Counted from the first letter of the stretch, positions 1 to 7,990 are shown. The stretch is DNA of 64,000 bases from Conyzicola nivalis_A (GCF_040548875.1 NZ_JBEPSJ010000001.1:1116001-1180000); one strand, 5' to 3'. Notes: generated by a model not told the origin, from the sequence alone. Translations and numbers: made by a program.

Positions 1-448
1 TCGACCTTGCAACCTCGGCAAGAACCGAGCGTTGTCCAGGAAACTGTTCGAAAAATACCCGGGCGAGGATGCGGGCTAGTCGATTGCGAGATGCCTCCCG
101 GGATTCGGGCGATTCGACGGACCTTCTACTGTCCCCACTCTGCTTCGGCGCACCCTCCTCGTCGATCAGCAGGGCATTCATGTTGCAAAGTCGAAACAGA
201 GTAGCCATGTCCGTACGGTGGACGTTGGGGCGCCCGAACGCGAGTGCCGTGCGCGCCACGTCCGCGACTGTCCAGGGCGTTACCCCAAGTGGTTTCCACT
301 CTTCTAAATCCTCGCCCTTGGCGAATCTCGCTGTCACCGCTGCGGCCTGCATAAGCAAGCTGTCACGGTCTGTCTTTCGGATAGCCGATTTAAGCTGGTC
401 CCAGGTGACATTTTGTGTAGTCTTGCGGCTGACATTTGTCGGCGTCAT
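1..448 (-). CDS. hypothetical protein, 3' part cut by window edge
   Basis: The minus strand is open from an ATG at 448 to the left edge (149 codons seen, no stop), so this is the N-terminal part of a longer gene. The product starts MTPTNVSRKTTQ and contains predicted helices, for example VADVARTALAFGRPNVHRTD at residues 56-75. I do not recognise a family. It lies on the same strand as the AlbA_2-like gene whose stop is at 641, with a 192-nt gap between them, so the two may share a transcript. Continuity of the frame and plausible amino-acid composition are the only support; function is unknown. Confidence 0.55.
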   Translation of the reverse strand, partial: MTPTNVSRKTTQNVTWDQLKSAIRKTDRDSLLMQAAAVTARFAKGEDLEEWKPLGVTPWTVADVARTALAFGRPNVHRTDMATLFRLCNMNALLIDEEGAPKQSGDSRRSVESPESREASRNRLARILARVFFEQFPGQRSVLAEVARS

Positions 449-640
449 GGTCAATTTCCTTCATCTGTGGCGAGGTGGACATGGAGTCCAACAACACCCT
501 TATGCACAACCCCGATGCTCTCGGGTCGAGAGCTTAGAACCGCGATGCAATACGTAAGTGCCTGACGACTAAATTTTGGCTTTGGCTTTGGTATCGGCAG
601 CGCGGCATCGCTCTCACCAGCCCCTGCCAAAACCTGGGCT

Positions 641-1618
641 TTATGGATGAGCGGTCCAAAGGTAGCCGGTTGCGAATAGGCCGTCGGCAGCGAGAGAAGC
701 GTCGAGTTCCTCCGTGCGGTGGCGCGCCTCGACCTCGAGAATCGCGGGTCTGGAGGTCCCTGCTACTCCGAATTCCAAACGAAGACGCCAACTGTCCACC
801 TCCCCGAGTTCACTAAGCCGTTCACGGGGAAATGTCCATGTTGCTTCGATATTGGCGGTCCCCGGGCCGGATAGTTCTATGCCGTCCGCGCGCATCGCAA
901 CTCCGAAATTCACTACAGGACCGTTGGTGGGCCTGGAATAATGGATTTCCGTCCAATCCCTCAAATTGCCGCCAAGAATCGCTATGCGAGCAAGGTGACG
1001 AGGCAAGAATGCCGGATGTGGCGCAAGGTGCTCGAAGTAGATCTGGCAATCCAGACTCATCTGTACGATCGAATTTGAGTCGTGACCAAGATAGTTTGGC
1101 CTACCCAACCTCAGGGAAGCGCTCAAGGCGTCGAGAATGGGCACCGGAGCGGAAGGCAGCAGAAGCTGGAGCAGTTCGTGCCGATGCGCGCTCCTCGTCC
1201 TAGTGCCAACCCGGATGGGAACCTCTCGTTCCGCCCCGCCGTTCGGCACCTTGACCACATATGGGGTGCGATCTGTCCGAAATAATAGCGCCACCACAGA
1301 GTCGAACTCCGAAACGTGAATGTTCAGGTGTCGGACGAGTTCCGGCGCCGCCTCATCGAATGCGGACTCCATTTGCGCCCACCAGTCGGCGGGATCGACT
1401 GTTGCGGTCGAATGAATCGAACCGTCCTTCTCGTCGAGCCCGATCACATAGACCAGCCATTCGCCTCTCGACCGATTCGCGGCACCGGCAAGTTGCCGCG
1501 CTTTCTTATCGTCGGGCCAATCTCGTTTGAATTCGATCCGATCGTCTTCGCGCGCCCCATCCGCCTGGACCCTGCTAACTGCCTCAAGAACGAGAGCTTC
1601 AAGTTGGGTTGCGTTCAT
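641..1618 (-). CDS. AlbA_2/Schlafen-like domain protein
   Basis: A 325-residue protein. Residues about 25-65 (IEFKRDWP, then ARQLAGAANRSRGEWLVYVIG) match the pattern of the AlbA_2 (Schlafen AlbA-like, putative nucleic-acid or ATP-binding) domain: an acidic-FK-x-W start, a helix with conserved Ala/Asn, then a hydrophobic strand ending in Gly. The C-terminal 200 residues show no motif I recognise. AlbA_2 proteins occur often in defence islands and near restriction or transposon genes, and the neighbours here (GIY-YIG, Fic, CoiA-like, SIR2) fit that. A role in nucleic-acid sensing is inference. The ATG at 1618 is the first start in frame. Confidence 0.6.
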   Translation of the reverse strand: MNATQLEALVLEAVSRVQADGAREDDRIEFKRDWPDDKKARQLAGAANRSRGEWLVYVIGLDEKDGSIHSTATVDPADWWAQMESAFDEAAPELVRHLNIHVSEFDSVVALLFRTDRTPYVVKVPNGGAEREVPIRVGTRTRSAHRHELLQLLLPSAPVPILDALSASLRLGRPNYLGHDSNSIVQMSLDCQIYFEHLAPHPAFLPRHLARIAILGGNLRDWTEIHYSRPTNGPVVNFGVAMRADGIELSGPGTANIEATWTFPRERLSELGEVDSWRLRLEFGVAGTSRPAILEVEARHRTEELDASLAADGLFATGYLWTAHP

Positions 1619-2012
1619 TTTCTAATACTCCACCAAGACGGTCCAAATCCCGGGAGCACGTGCGTCGGGAACGAGCGATCCGCCAACTAGTCGAGATAAA
1701 ACGTCCGGGCACTGGATTACCGATCTGACTGGTGCCTGACTGATCCGCAACTACGCCCAACTCGCGCAACCCGATAGCTATGGGGGCCGATAGTAGGCAT
1801 AAGTGCGATTATCGGGTCCAGAATACCCACCTCTTGAAGTGAGGTGAGGCAAAATAGCGAAACGTATAGTCAACTCGAATTTTCTGGTTCAGGAGCGAAA
1901 AAGGCGGTAGTGATTCGATACTGCCGGCGGCATCGGACGGGCTTCTTACCCTCGCCCTATAGGCTCGCGGAATACTGCGCCAAGCAAGCTTGGTCCGGGC
2001 AAACGACGATGA
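1619..2012. other. intergenic region with small inverted repeat
   Basis: No convincing gene. A short inverted repeat CACCTC-(7 nt)-GAGGTG lies at 1828-1846. A + strand frame 1844-2053 (69 codons) starts inside it, but its composition is unlike its neighbours and I do not accept it as coding. The stretch probably carries promoters for the divergently oriented neighbours. Confidence 0.4.
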
Positions 2013-2186
2013 ATGGACTTACCAGTGCTGACCTGCGCCTCATGCCACCGTGACTACGATCCCAGTGACGCTGCCGCGGTCAGCGAACACACAGACCCTG
2101 TCAAGGGCTGCGGTTGTAGGAGATGCAATGGGCGTCCGAGTTGCTACATGTGCCGAGGCGATTTCTGCAAGTGCTCGACTCACTGA
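2013..2186 (+). CDS. Cys-rich 57-aa miniprotein, putative zinc binder
   Basis: ATG at 2013 follows an in-frame TGA directly; TGA stop at 2184-2186. The 57 residues hold nine cysteines arranged as CASC near residue 8, CGCRRC near 33, CYMC near 43 and a terminal CKC. Such spacing is typical of small zinc-ribbon or treble-clef proteins, so structural zinc binding is likely, but no family is recognised. No strong ribosome binding site is seen before the ATG. The product is short enough to be missed by a 60-residue cut-off. It stands upstream of the three-gene + strand group beginning at 2264. Confidence 0.45.
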   Translation: MDLPVLTCASCHRDYDPSDAAAVSEHTDPVKGCGCRRCNGRPSCYMCRGDFCKCSTH

Positions 2187-2263
2187 GCGCGGCCGCGTCG
2201 CTCAGGACTGAAACCCCGCGTTGATGCCCTGCCCCGGCTACTCGCCTCTGGCATGCTTAGCGG

Positions 2264-2710
2264 ATGGGCACGGTATTGGAGAATCTTCATGACTTTTGCG
2301 GCACCTGGTTCTACTGGTTCCCCGACTTCGCCCAGTCGCCCGGGTTCGCAGGGTGTCTCGCGGTCGGTGCCGCGGGCCTGGCGTACCACGGGACGACGAA
2401 GAACGCGCGCCAAGAGCAGTGGTGGAAGCGTGCGGAGTACGCGCTGAATCTCACGCTGTCGGCGGAGGAGACCACGCAGATCACCGGTCTCGAGATGCTC
2501 GACGCGCTCAAATCGAAGAGCAAGCGGGAGATCGCGTTCATCGACGCTGCGACGCAGTGGTTCCTGGATAAGGAAGCCGAACAGGTGTTCTCCGGGCCTG
2601 CCGTCGAGGAACCGCCTGCTGAGTTTTACGACGACGTACCGGCGCCGCCAGGCCGACGCGCGCGGATCCTCGGTGCAGTACGTGGTATTTTCAGCCGACC
2701 GAGAGCATAA
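2264..2710 (+). CDS. hypothetical protein with N-terminal membrane segment
   Basis: A 148-residue product. Residues about 12-42 are hydrophobic (FCGTWFYWFPDF then FAGCLAVGAAGLAY), then comes a basic, Gln/Trp-rich stretch (KNARQEQWWKRAEYALN, residues 46-62) and an amphipathic helical part that includes an EEITTQITG-like segment. This suggests a small membrane-anchored protein with a cytosolic helical tail. No family recognised. It leads a + strand group with two very small genes at 2736 and 2910, spaced 25 and 15 nt apart, so an operon is likely. Confidence 0.6.
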   Translation: MGTVLENLHDFCGTWFYWFPDFAQSPGFAGCLAVGAAGLAYHGTTKNARQEQWWKRAEYALNLTLSAEETTQITGLEMLDALKSKSKREIAFIDAATQWFLDKEAEQVFSGPAVEEPPAEFYDDVPAPPGRRARILGAVRGIFSRPRA

Positions 2711-2735
2711 TGAGCAGAGGAACAGGAGGCACACC

Positions 2736-2894
2736 ATGACGATGAACGAGATTCCGCTACGTCAGAGCGACAGCCGTCCGAGCCCCAAGGCGCAGGCAGT
2801 AGCCGCGCGCGTTCGTGTGAACGCAGACCGCCGCGGCGGCGTGAAGACGCCGAAGTGGATCGTAAAGCTCTCCCAGACGCCTGCAGCGAAGTAG
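2736..2894 (+). CDS. 52-aa hypothetical protein
   Basis: ATG at 2736 is preceded by AGGAGGC seven to eight nt upstream, one of the best ribosome binding sites of the region, which sets the start. The 52 residues are basic and proline/arginine-rich (ending WIVKLSQTPAAK), with no hydrophobic segment. No family recognised. It begins 25 nt after the stop of the 148-residue membrane protein and ends 15 nt before the next small gene. The strong ribosome binding site argues for real translation. Confidence 0.6.
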   Translation: MTMNEIPLRQSDSRPSPKAQAVAARVRVNADRRGGVKTPKWIVKLSQTPAAK

Positions 2895-2909
2895 CTCTCG
2901 CCTGACGCA

Positions 2910-3083
2910 ATGAGCTTTTCAACGCCCGGGAAAATCGAGCGCACGTCTCCACGTCTGTCCGGTCTGCGCGATTTGACCGACAAGACGGTTCGCGACCAGA
3001 TCGTATCTAAGGCGCGGAAAGACGCGGACGCCTCGCTAATCCGCCGCCGCCGTGCCGGCTCCCGCGGCACGCTGAATAAGTAG
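2910..3083 (+). CDS. 57-aa basic hypothetical protein
   Basis: ATG at 2910, TAG at 3081-3083. The 57-residue product is charged (RTSPRLSGLRDLTDKTVRDQ then DASLIRRRRAGSRGTL), with an Arg4 run, and could bind nucleic acid. It follows the 52-residue gene by 15 nt and is probably co-transcribed. Its ribosome binding site is weak (CTCTCGCCTGACGCA before the ATG), so coupling to upstream translation is possible. No family recognised. Confidence 0.5.
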   Translation: MSFSTPGKIERTSPRLSGLRDLTDKTVRDQIVSKARKDADASLIRRRRAGSRGTLNK

Positions 3084-3169
3084 CGTTCATCCCTACCCTC
3101 GCGCGCGTGTGCTCAGCGATTCTCGTCTTCAGGGTCGACGCTGGCGGGCCTCACATCTAAGTTGTACTC

Positions 3170-3451
3170 ATGTCCTTGCATGCCAGACATTGCGCGAAGG
3201 TGACCGCTATTGGGCTGGGGGTGGTGTTCGTGCCGGCTGCAGCGCTCGAAGGCCTCAACTATCTGGCGTGGGTGAACGAGGGGGTCAACGGTACGGCGTG
3301 GGCGCGCACGCCGTTCGCTCTCGGGTTCCTTCCGTCGGCATTGTGGTTGCTACCGGTCGTGCTCGTGGTGGCAGTCCTGGTGGCCTTCTTTTCCGGAGAC
3401 GTGCCCGGCTCCAAGCCTGCAGCGGATGAGAGCGACGAGCAGTCGGCTTAG
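3170..3451 (+). CDS. small two-helix membrane protein
   Basis: A 93-residue product with two hydrophobic segments, VTAIGLGVVFVPAAALEG (residues about 11-28) and LPSALWLLPVVLVVAVLVAF (residues about 54-74), and an acidic, soluble C-terminus (DESDEQSA). Typical of a small integral membrane protein; function unknown. It lies 86 nt after the 57-residue gene and may belong to the same + strand group or have its own promoter. Confidence 0.55.
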   Translation: MSLHARHCAKVTAIGLGVVFVPAAALEGLNYLAWVNEGVNGTAWARTPFALGFLPSALWLLPVVLVVAVLVAFFSGDVPGSKPAADESDEQSA

Positions 3452-3630
3452 CTCTGCCACAGTGAAGGCCGTGTTCTGGGCGACCTCTCGTCAACTCGAA
3501 GCTGAGCGCGATAGTCGCCGATCAGTTCGAGCGCTCGGTTCCGCGTCGCCTACACATGCAAAGCACACGGTTTGATGACGCTGGTCGATCCGTTTAAGGA
3601 GTGAGCGTCGTCTGCCCCCGTTCAGCGCTC

Positions 3631-4443
3631 TCAGCCCAGGTTGAGCCCGTGCTTGCGCGTGTCGAGAGCGACCTTGAAGTGACTCTCCGCCGCGTTTATC
3701 GCGCTCATCGGCGTCGACGGATCGAACACTCGCAGCAGCGAGTACCGGAAGCTGTTTGGGTTGAGGGGCTTGAGCCCGACGTTGCCGCCGTGGCCGTTAG
3801 TGGCGTAGGTGCTCCAGCGCTGGAAGATGTTCTCCAGGCCGTCTGCCTTGCCGACGTACTGGCGTCCGTCGAGGGTGTCGGTGATCAAATAGATACCCAC
3901 CACCGAGGACAGCGCCGTTTGCCAGGAGGCGTACCGATGCTCGCGCATCACTGCTTGTAGCTGCGCGTAGCTCAGGACAAGCCTGTCGAAGCCAGGGAAC
4001 GGCACAGGCTCGGCGTCGGCTATCTCCATCACTGGGTACGCAGCAGCAGTGGGCCCGGTGAGGCGCCAGGTGCGCGGGGATCGCCAGCCGATCACGAGAC
4101 GGTTCCGCAGGTCTGCCATGAGCTCAGAGACCACCAGGTCAAACGTGCGCACGACACCGTCGTTCGAGAGCTCGCCGCGGTTCTCGACCACGGCCCACAG
4201 GCGTGCCCTATCGCCGCCCTCGCGAACGAAGACGACCCAATACTTGGGCGGTGCGGGAGGGAAGACTCGCTGCACTGCGGACTGCTGGCCCGTGTAGCGC
4301 AGGATCTGCTCATCGGTGGAGTCAGCGTGGATGCCCTGCAGGCCGGTGTCATCGTGCTCTCGGACGAAGGTATGACGGATCACCTGCGCTTCCAGAGGGT
4401 CAATGCCGGTGCCGTGCAGGATCGTACCGAGGGTAAGCGTCAT
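3631..4443 (-). CDS. GIY-YIG nuclease family protein
   Basis: A 270-residue protein with a C-terminal GIY-YIG domain: GIYLI at 183-187, QYVGKA at 195-200, a conserved Arg at about 209, and the metal-binding Glu in AAESHF near 253, followed by KHGLN at 264-268. All signature positions look intact, so DNA cleavage is plausible. Residues 1-170 are not recognised and could recognise the target, as in restriction or homing-like enzymes that fuse GIY-YIG to another domain. ATG at 4443 is preceded by AAGGAGAA. Upstream on the same strand lies the Fic gene (stop at 4489, 45-nt gap), so the two may be co-transcribed. Confidence 0.8.
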   Translation of the reverse strand: MTLTLGTILHGTGIDPLEAQVIRHTFVREHDDTGLQGIHADSTDEQILRYTGQQSAVQRVFPPAPPKYWVVFVREGGDRARLWAVVENRGELSNDGVVRTFDLVVSELMADLRNRLVIGWRSPRTWRLTGPTAAAYPVMEIADAEPVPFPGFDRLVLSYAQLQAVMREHRYASWQTALSSVVGIYLITDTLDGRQYVGKADGLENIFQRWSTYATNGHGGNVGLKPLNPNSFRYSLLRVFDPSTPMSAINAAESHFKVALDTRKHGLNLG

Positions 4444-4488
4444 GGGCGAGTGGTTCTCCTTGAATTTGGCGGTGCCGCGCTATTCATT

Positions 4489-5307
4489 TCAGCCCAGCTG
4501 AGGATCTTCGTGCTCGTCGCCGGAGAGCGCGTGCGCGTTCAGCGTCATGTCCCGCAGCTTGGGATAGCGGTTCATGCGCGCAGCCTTCTTCCGATCCCGA
4601 GCAGAGGCGTGTTCGGTGAAGCCTTCGGTGCGGAGCATGTCCTTAACGCCCTCGTGCTCGCCCGAGACGTAAGCTCTGGCGAGCAGGTCGTTAAAGCGCG
4701 CCGCTTTGTCGGGGCTGTTCTCGTCTACGGGCACGACTAGCATCTCTAGCTTCGGTGCTCGGATGAGCACGCTGTTCGCGACAAACAACGCTGTGCGCTT
4801 GTTGCCGTCCTCGAACGGCTGCGCCTTGGCGATCTGCACGAACAGCTCGAGAGCCTGTTCTCGCGGGTCGGGCTTGGACATAGCCCTATCGATGATTCGC
4901 TGCAGGGCCGTGTCGCTGGTCGGCTGCGGTTCGTGGCGCCCGTACTGGGTGGAGACGCCGATGTGCTGTTCAGCCGTTCGATAGTGGCCCGGATTCATGG
5001 GGCCGCTGCGGGTGATCTGCGCGTTTACCGCCCGAACAAACGCGCTGTTGAGTGGTGCCTCTCGGTTGTCGATGATGAACTGCGAGACGTCACGGAGGTC
5101 CTCGAGCAGCGCCAGGTCAGACTTGGAGGTGATCCCTTCGAGGCTCCCCGACCGCAGGAAGTTCTCGGTATCGAGGCGGCCCGTGCGCAGACCGTCGAAA
5201 ACTTTGCCCGAGGAATATACGACCCCCGCGAGATCGGCGACATTGAGCGGCGGAGCAGCATTAGTGCCTTTGCGGATCGGCGGCGTGCGCTTTTGTGCGT
5301 AGGGCAT
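4489..5307 (-). CDS. Fic/Doc-family protein with His-to-Gln in the active-site motif
   Basis: A 272-residue protein. The Fic signature reads QPFEDGNKR (residues about 163-171), where the family consensus is HPFx(D/E)GNxR. Everything except the catalytic His is present. An upstream SGSLEG (residues about 53-58) matches the [S/T]xxxE[G/N] inhibitory helix of Fic proteins that regulate their own activity. Fic enzymes transfer AMP or other phosphate-containing groups to proteins; with Gln for His this one may be inactive or use another chemistry. AGGAGG five nt upstream favours the ATG at 5307 over the GTG just before it. A RelE-type toxin remnant lies directly upstream. Confidence 0.8.
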   Translation of the reverse strand: MPYAQKRTPPIRKGTNAAPPLNVADLAGVVYSSGKVFDGLRTGRLDTENFLRSGSLEGITSKSDLALLEDLRDVSQFIIDNREAPLNSAFVRAVNAQITRSGPMNPGHYRTAEQHIGVSTQYGRHEPQPTSDTALQRIIDRAMSKPDPREQALELFVQIAKAQPFEDGNKRTALFVANSVLIRAPKLEMLVVPVDENSPDKAARFNDLLARAYVSGEHEGVKDMLRTEGFTEHASARDRKKAARMNRYPKLRDMTLNAHALSGDEHEDPQLG

Positions 5308-5342
5308 CACGGCCTCCTTGTGTGTGCGTTGTTATGTCGAGG

Positions 5343-5540
5343 TTAGCGCCGGGGGCCGAAGGTCTTCTTACAGACGTCACGGCGGTGTGCCACGTGGACC
5401 ACGGTCACGACGAGCACGTCTTCGAGAATCTCGTACAGCGCGCGGTAGTCGCCGATCCGAATGCGCCAGGCGTCCTCCTCGCCGACGAGCTTCTTGCATC
5501 CGGACGGGCGAGGATCTCTCTGGGGTTCGCTCGTGTACAA
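5343..5540 (-). pseudogene. RelE/ParE-type toxin, N-terminally truncated
   Basis: The frame contains DPRPSGCKKL, AWRIRIGDYRALYEI and VHVAHRRDVCK, the C-terminal two-thirds of RelE/ParE toxins (mRNA interferase or gyrase inhibitor fold), including the conserved RIRIGDYR strand and the HRRDVYK-like end. A normal member has about 35 more residues in front. Here an in-frame TAG comes right before a TTG codon, and no usable start with the missing helix is seen in this frame. No antitoxin gene is adjacent. I read it as a broken toxin; translation from the TTG is possible but would lack the N-terminal helix. Confidence 0.65.
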
Positions 5541-5601
5541 GGGCTAGAGAGACGTAGGCGTCGCGGCGGAGCCAATAACCTGCGACGTTTGGTGCACCGA
5601 G

Positions 5602-6749
5602 CTACCGGACGGGATTGGGCTCTGGGGCTCGACTGCGCATCCTTGCCAGCAGGCTAAGAGCGGCGAGGAGGAACAGCTCGATCGCTAGGGCGACCGCGAT
5701 GGTCCCGAGGAGTGGTTCGAGTGTTCGGTAGGGCCACCAGTCAGTCGCCACCTCCCAGATCGCGGAATCTTCGTACAAGCTGGTCCCGGACCACATTCCT
5801 CGTGACATCTCTTCCATACCCCCGTAGGTTTCGCGAATTCCGCAGCTGGGGCAGACAGTCGCCTCTACTCCGCCGGTGATGGACGGGTCGTCCTCAGGTA
5901 GCGGCGCCGTATCTAGAGTTGTATCCATCGTTGCCCGACCCCAACGCCATTCGGGAGTGCCGTCGGGGGGCGACCAGGCGAACGCCCATGACTGGACCCA
6001 AGCATCGTCAGTCATGCCTTGCGAGATGACAGGCGCCTCGAGGAGGAGATCCACGATGAGGGTGACCCGTAACCGGGTTTCGCCCTCATCGCTCACCACC
6101 CTCCCGAGCAGTGGCGTGAGCTCACCATCGAACGATCCAGCTTCGGCCACTGAGTTCGAATTCCAGTCGGACATCACGTACTCCCCGTCGCCGGACTTCC
6201 AGACGCCACGGAACGCCTTGACCCCTTGGTTCGCTGTGATCTTCCACGCAATTCGTCGATGTCATTCAGCTCTGGCCCAGGCGCGCCGCCATCCCACGGA
6301 AGTGCGAAGTTGACTTTGATCTGCAGTATCGGCTCTCGGAGGAGACCCAGATTTTGAAGGAAACTGCGCTCTTCACGCAGCTTCAAAGCGATGTTCGAGC
6401 CAGCGACGTGGGCGGCGGTGTAGAACTCCGGGTTCTTCGGCTCTGCGAATATCTCGACAACCCGCGAATTGTCACGCTCGAACGCTTGAGCTCGCGGAAG
6501 GATCCACGCTGTGACTCCGAGGGCCAGCGTAACGACGATGAGGAACGAAAGTGAGACGAACGCGCTTCGCCGCACGGCACTATGGCGGCGCGCTCGTCGG
6601 GTGGTTGCGTCGTGGAGGTGTCGGGCCGCGCGCTTGGCCTCCCGTTCCTGGTGTCTCTCGCGTCGTCGTGCTGCATTGCCCACGAGGATCTCCTTCTTTG
6701 GCCACTGGATGACTCCGGAAAGTATCTCGGTTACTCGCGTCTCTGTCAC
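5602..6749 (-). pseudogene. two-TM hypothetical membrane protein split by a frameshift
   Basis: Two minus-strand frames abut: 6749-6174, with a membrane segment FVSLSFLIVVTLALGVTAW (residues about 64-82), and 6177-5602, with CPSCG and a C-terminal membrane segment LLGTIAVALAIELFLLAAL. The second frame stays open upstream of its first ATG and reads IAWKITANQGVKAFRGVWKS, directly continuing the sense of ELNDIDE in the first frame. Both can be joined near 6255 by restoring one missing nucleotide, giving one protein of about 370 residues with a membrane helix at each end. The shift may be real decay or a sequencing error. Family unknown. Confidence 0.6.
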
Positions 6750-6789
6750 GTGGTTGGCCGCAGTGGTCCGGGATCATGTGGGCCCCTTC

Positions 6790-6925
6790 GCCCTTGAATC
6801 TGGCGCAAGCGCTAGGCAACGCATCTTCGCGAGCACGCCGAGCGCGGCCAAGAAATCAGCTCAAGAGGCAATGCGACCGAGATAGCGCCAAGGAACGGTT
6901 GCCGGGCTGTGTATGGCATGGCGGG
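6790..6925 (-). pseudogene. remnant duplicate of the 3' end of the neighbouring membrane-protein gene
   Basis: The minus strand reads MPYTARQPFLGAISVALPLE and, after a one-nucleotide frame change, LAALGVLAKMRCLA. This parallels the C-terminus of the downstream gene (WPYRTLEPLLGTIAVALAIE then LLAALSLLARMRSR). The similarity covers about 40 codons at the same relative position, so this looks like the 3' end of a paralogous copy that lost its 5' part and took a frameshift. No stop at the expected place is seen in the second frame. Confidence 0.45.
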
Positions 6926-7021
6926 GATTCCTGTCGAGGTCACCGAACGTGCCGTCGTTTTCGATCTGCTGATTTCGGAGATAGACGTGAGCACGGTGCC
7001 TGCCCGACTTGATGCTTCCGC

Positions 7022-7203
7022 TCAGCATTCCGACGCCACCCCCTCGCCATGGCCCAACTCTGACGCTATGTCGGCCACCGCCATCGACAGCTCCTCGACC
7101 GCAGCTGCCAACTGCTGGATCGCCTTATCGCTCGACTGCCCGACGGCTAGACCCGCAGCCGCCGCTGCCCTGAGCGCGTGATTCTCGGCGGCTTTGTTGC
7201 CAT
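7022..7203 (-). pseudogene. small Ala-rich helical protein, frameshifted after the start
   Basis: ATG at 7203 has an ideal ribosome binding site (GAAGGAG, 8 nt upstream), but that frame stops after 18 codons. The frame one nucleotide away runs to TGA at 7022-7024 and encodes a regular helical protein: KAAENHALRAAAAGLAVG, then KAIQQLAAAVEELSMAVADI. The pieces join if one nucleotide is missing within the first four codons. The original product would have had about 60 residues. The upstream minus-strand small gene ends in TGAAGGAG, so its stop overlaps this ribosome binding site, as in an operon. Confidence 0.45.
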
Positions 7204-7215
7204 GGTCGGGCTCCT

Positions 7216-7407
7216 TCAGCCGGGTCTACCGAGCCTGTCGGTCCTACCGTTTGCTGTTGCCGTCGCGTGCTTGGCGTTGGCAGCGATAACGCCTCCGCAG
7301 GTGCGGGGATCGACCAGAAACAGCCAGGAGCAGCAGTCCCGACCGACGATGCTCGAAACTACTCCGGTGGGAGCAGCGACCCGACCGTTTTCGTCGGCGC
7401 GCACCAC
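7216..7407 (-). CDS. small hypothetical protein
   Basis: The frame encodes VVRADENGRVAAPTGVVSSI, DCCSWLFLVDPRTCGGV and a basic tail; about 63 residues from one of two adjacent GTG codons (7407 or 7404). Its TGA is embedded in the ribosome binding site of the next minus-strand gene, an operon-like arrangement. No start codon with a clear ribosome binding site is visible, and the frame is open a little further upstream, so the start is uncertain. No family recognised. Confidence 0.35.
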   Translation of the reverse strand: MVRADENGRVAAPTGVVSSIVGRDCCSWLFLVDPRTCGGVIAANAKHATATANGRTDRLGRPG

Positions 7408-7516
7408 GATCCAGTCTGTACCGATGGGTTTGTTTCACGTCCGGACCAACGCGCCGAAACCAAAAGTCATGCACAGGGGACTTCCATCGGCTGCGATCGA
7501 GGTCTAGCGTCGCGAC

Positions 7517-7633
7517 ATGGATGATCTCGACACGCCCAACTGCGAGGTGTGCCTCACCAGGCTATGGCCGGCGGGCAGCGACGAGCACCCTTACTGGTGG
7601 TGCCCATCGTGCAAGGTCGCACGGTTGTCGTAG
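7517..7633 (+). CDS. 38-aa zinc-ribbon miniprotein
   Basis: ATG at 7517, TAG at 7631-7633. The product has two CxxC knuckles, CEVC (residues 9-12) and CPSC (residues 29-32), separated by 16 residues containing WPAGSDEHPYWW. This is the layout of a rubredoxin-like zinc ribbon with almost nothing else. The function is unknown; such minimal ribbons are common in phage and island DNA. No strong ribosome binding site is present. Confidence 0.5.
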   Translation: MDDLDTPNCEVCLTRLWPAGSDEHPYWWCPSCKVARLS

Positions 7634-7678
7634 CCTGTTCTGGCATGGCCGGATGCTTCGTCACAATGAGGAGCACCA

Positions 7679-7990
7679 GTGGGAGCCGCGAAACGATACG
7701 CACACGTCGTCGACCGCAGGATGAGCGACAGCATCGCGCAACGCGTTATGGAGTCTGGTCCTCCGGTATCGCTCGGCAGCGAGGAGCTCGCGCTCGACCG
7801 AGTGCCGTTGACCCGAACGCCAAAGCCGTTAAGGGTGCACGTGTGGGTGCGCTACCCGGCCGGCTCGTTACAGGTCGACGCCGAGGCGGTCGCCTGGACC
7901 GCTCGTGCTGTCGCGGTGCGGTGGAAAAGCGGGGACGCCGTCCACAAGGCGTGGGTGTCGGCGTCTGCCGTCGAGGGAGACCGCGAGTAG
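7679..7990 (+). CDS. hypothetical protein, 103 aa
   Basis: Start GTG at 7679, preceded by GAGGAG six nt upstream, which supports the start. The product contains LRVHVWVRYPAGSLQVDAEA and VAWTARAVAVRWKSGDAVHK, a beta-rich pattern with conserved Trp/Arg resembling small single-domain proteins of actinobacterial mobile DNA. No named family recognised. It follows the 38-residue zinc-ribbon gene by 45 nt on the same strand and precedes the 41-bp tandem repeat. Confidence 0.6.
   Translation: MGAAKRYAHVVDRRMSDSIAQRVMESGPPVSLGSEELALDRVPLTRTPKPLRVHVWVRYPAGSLQVDAEAVAWTARAVAVRWKSGDAVHKAWVSASAVEGDRE

Noticed and set aside
1880..1895. GGTTCAGGAG at about 1887, resembling the arm core
   Set aside because: Only eight bases match, there is no second arm within 150 bp, and one such match is expected by chance.
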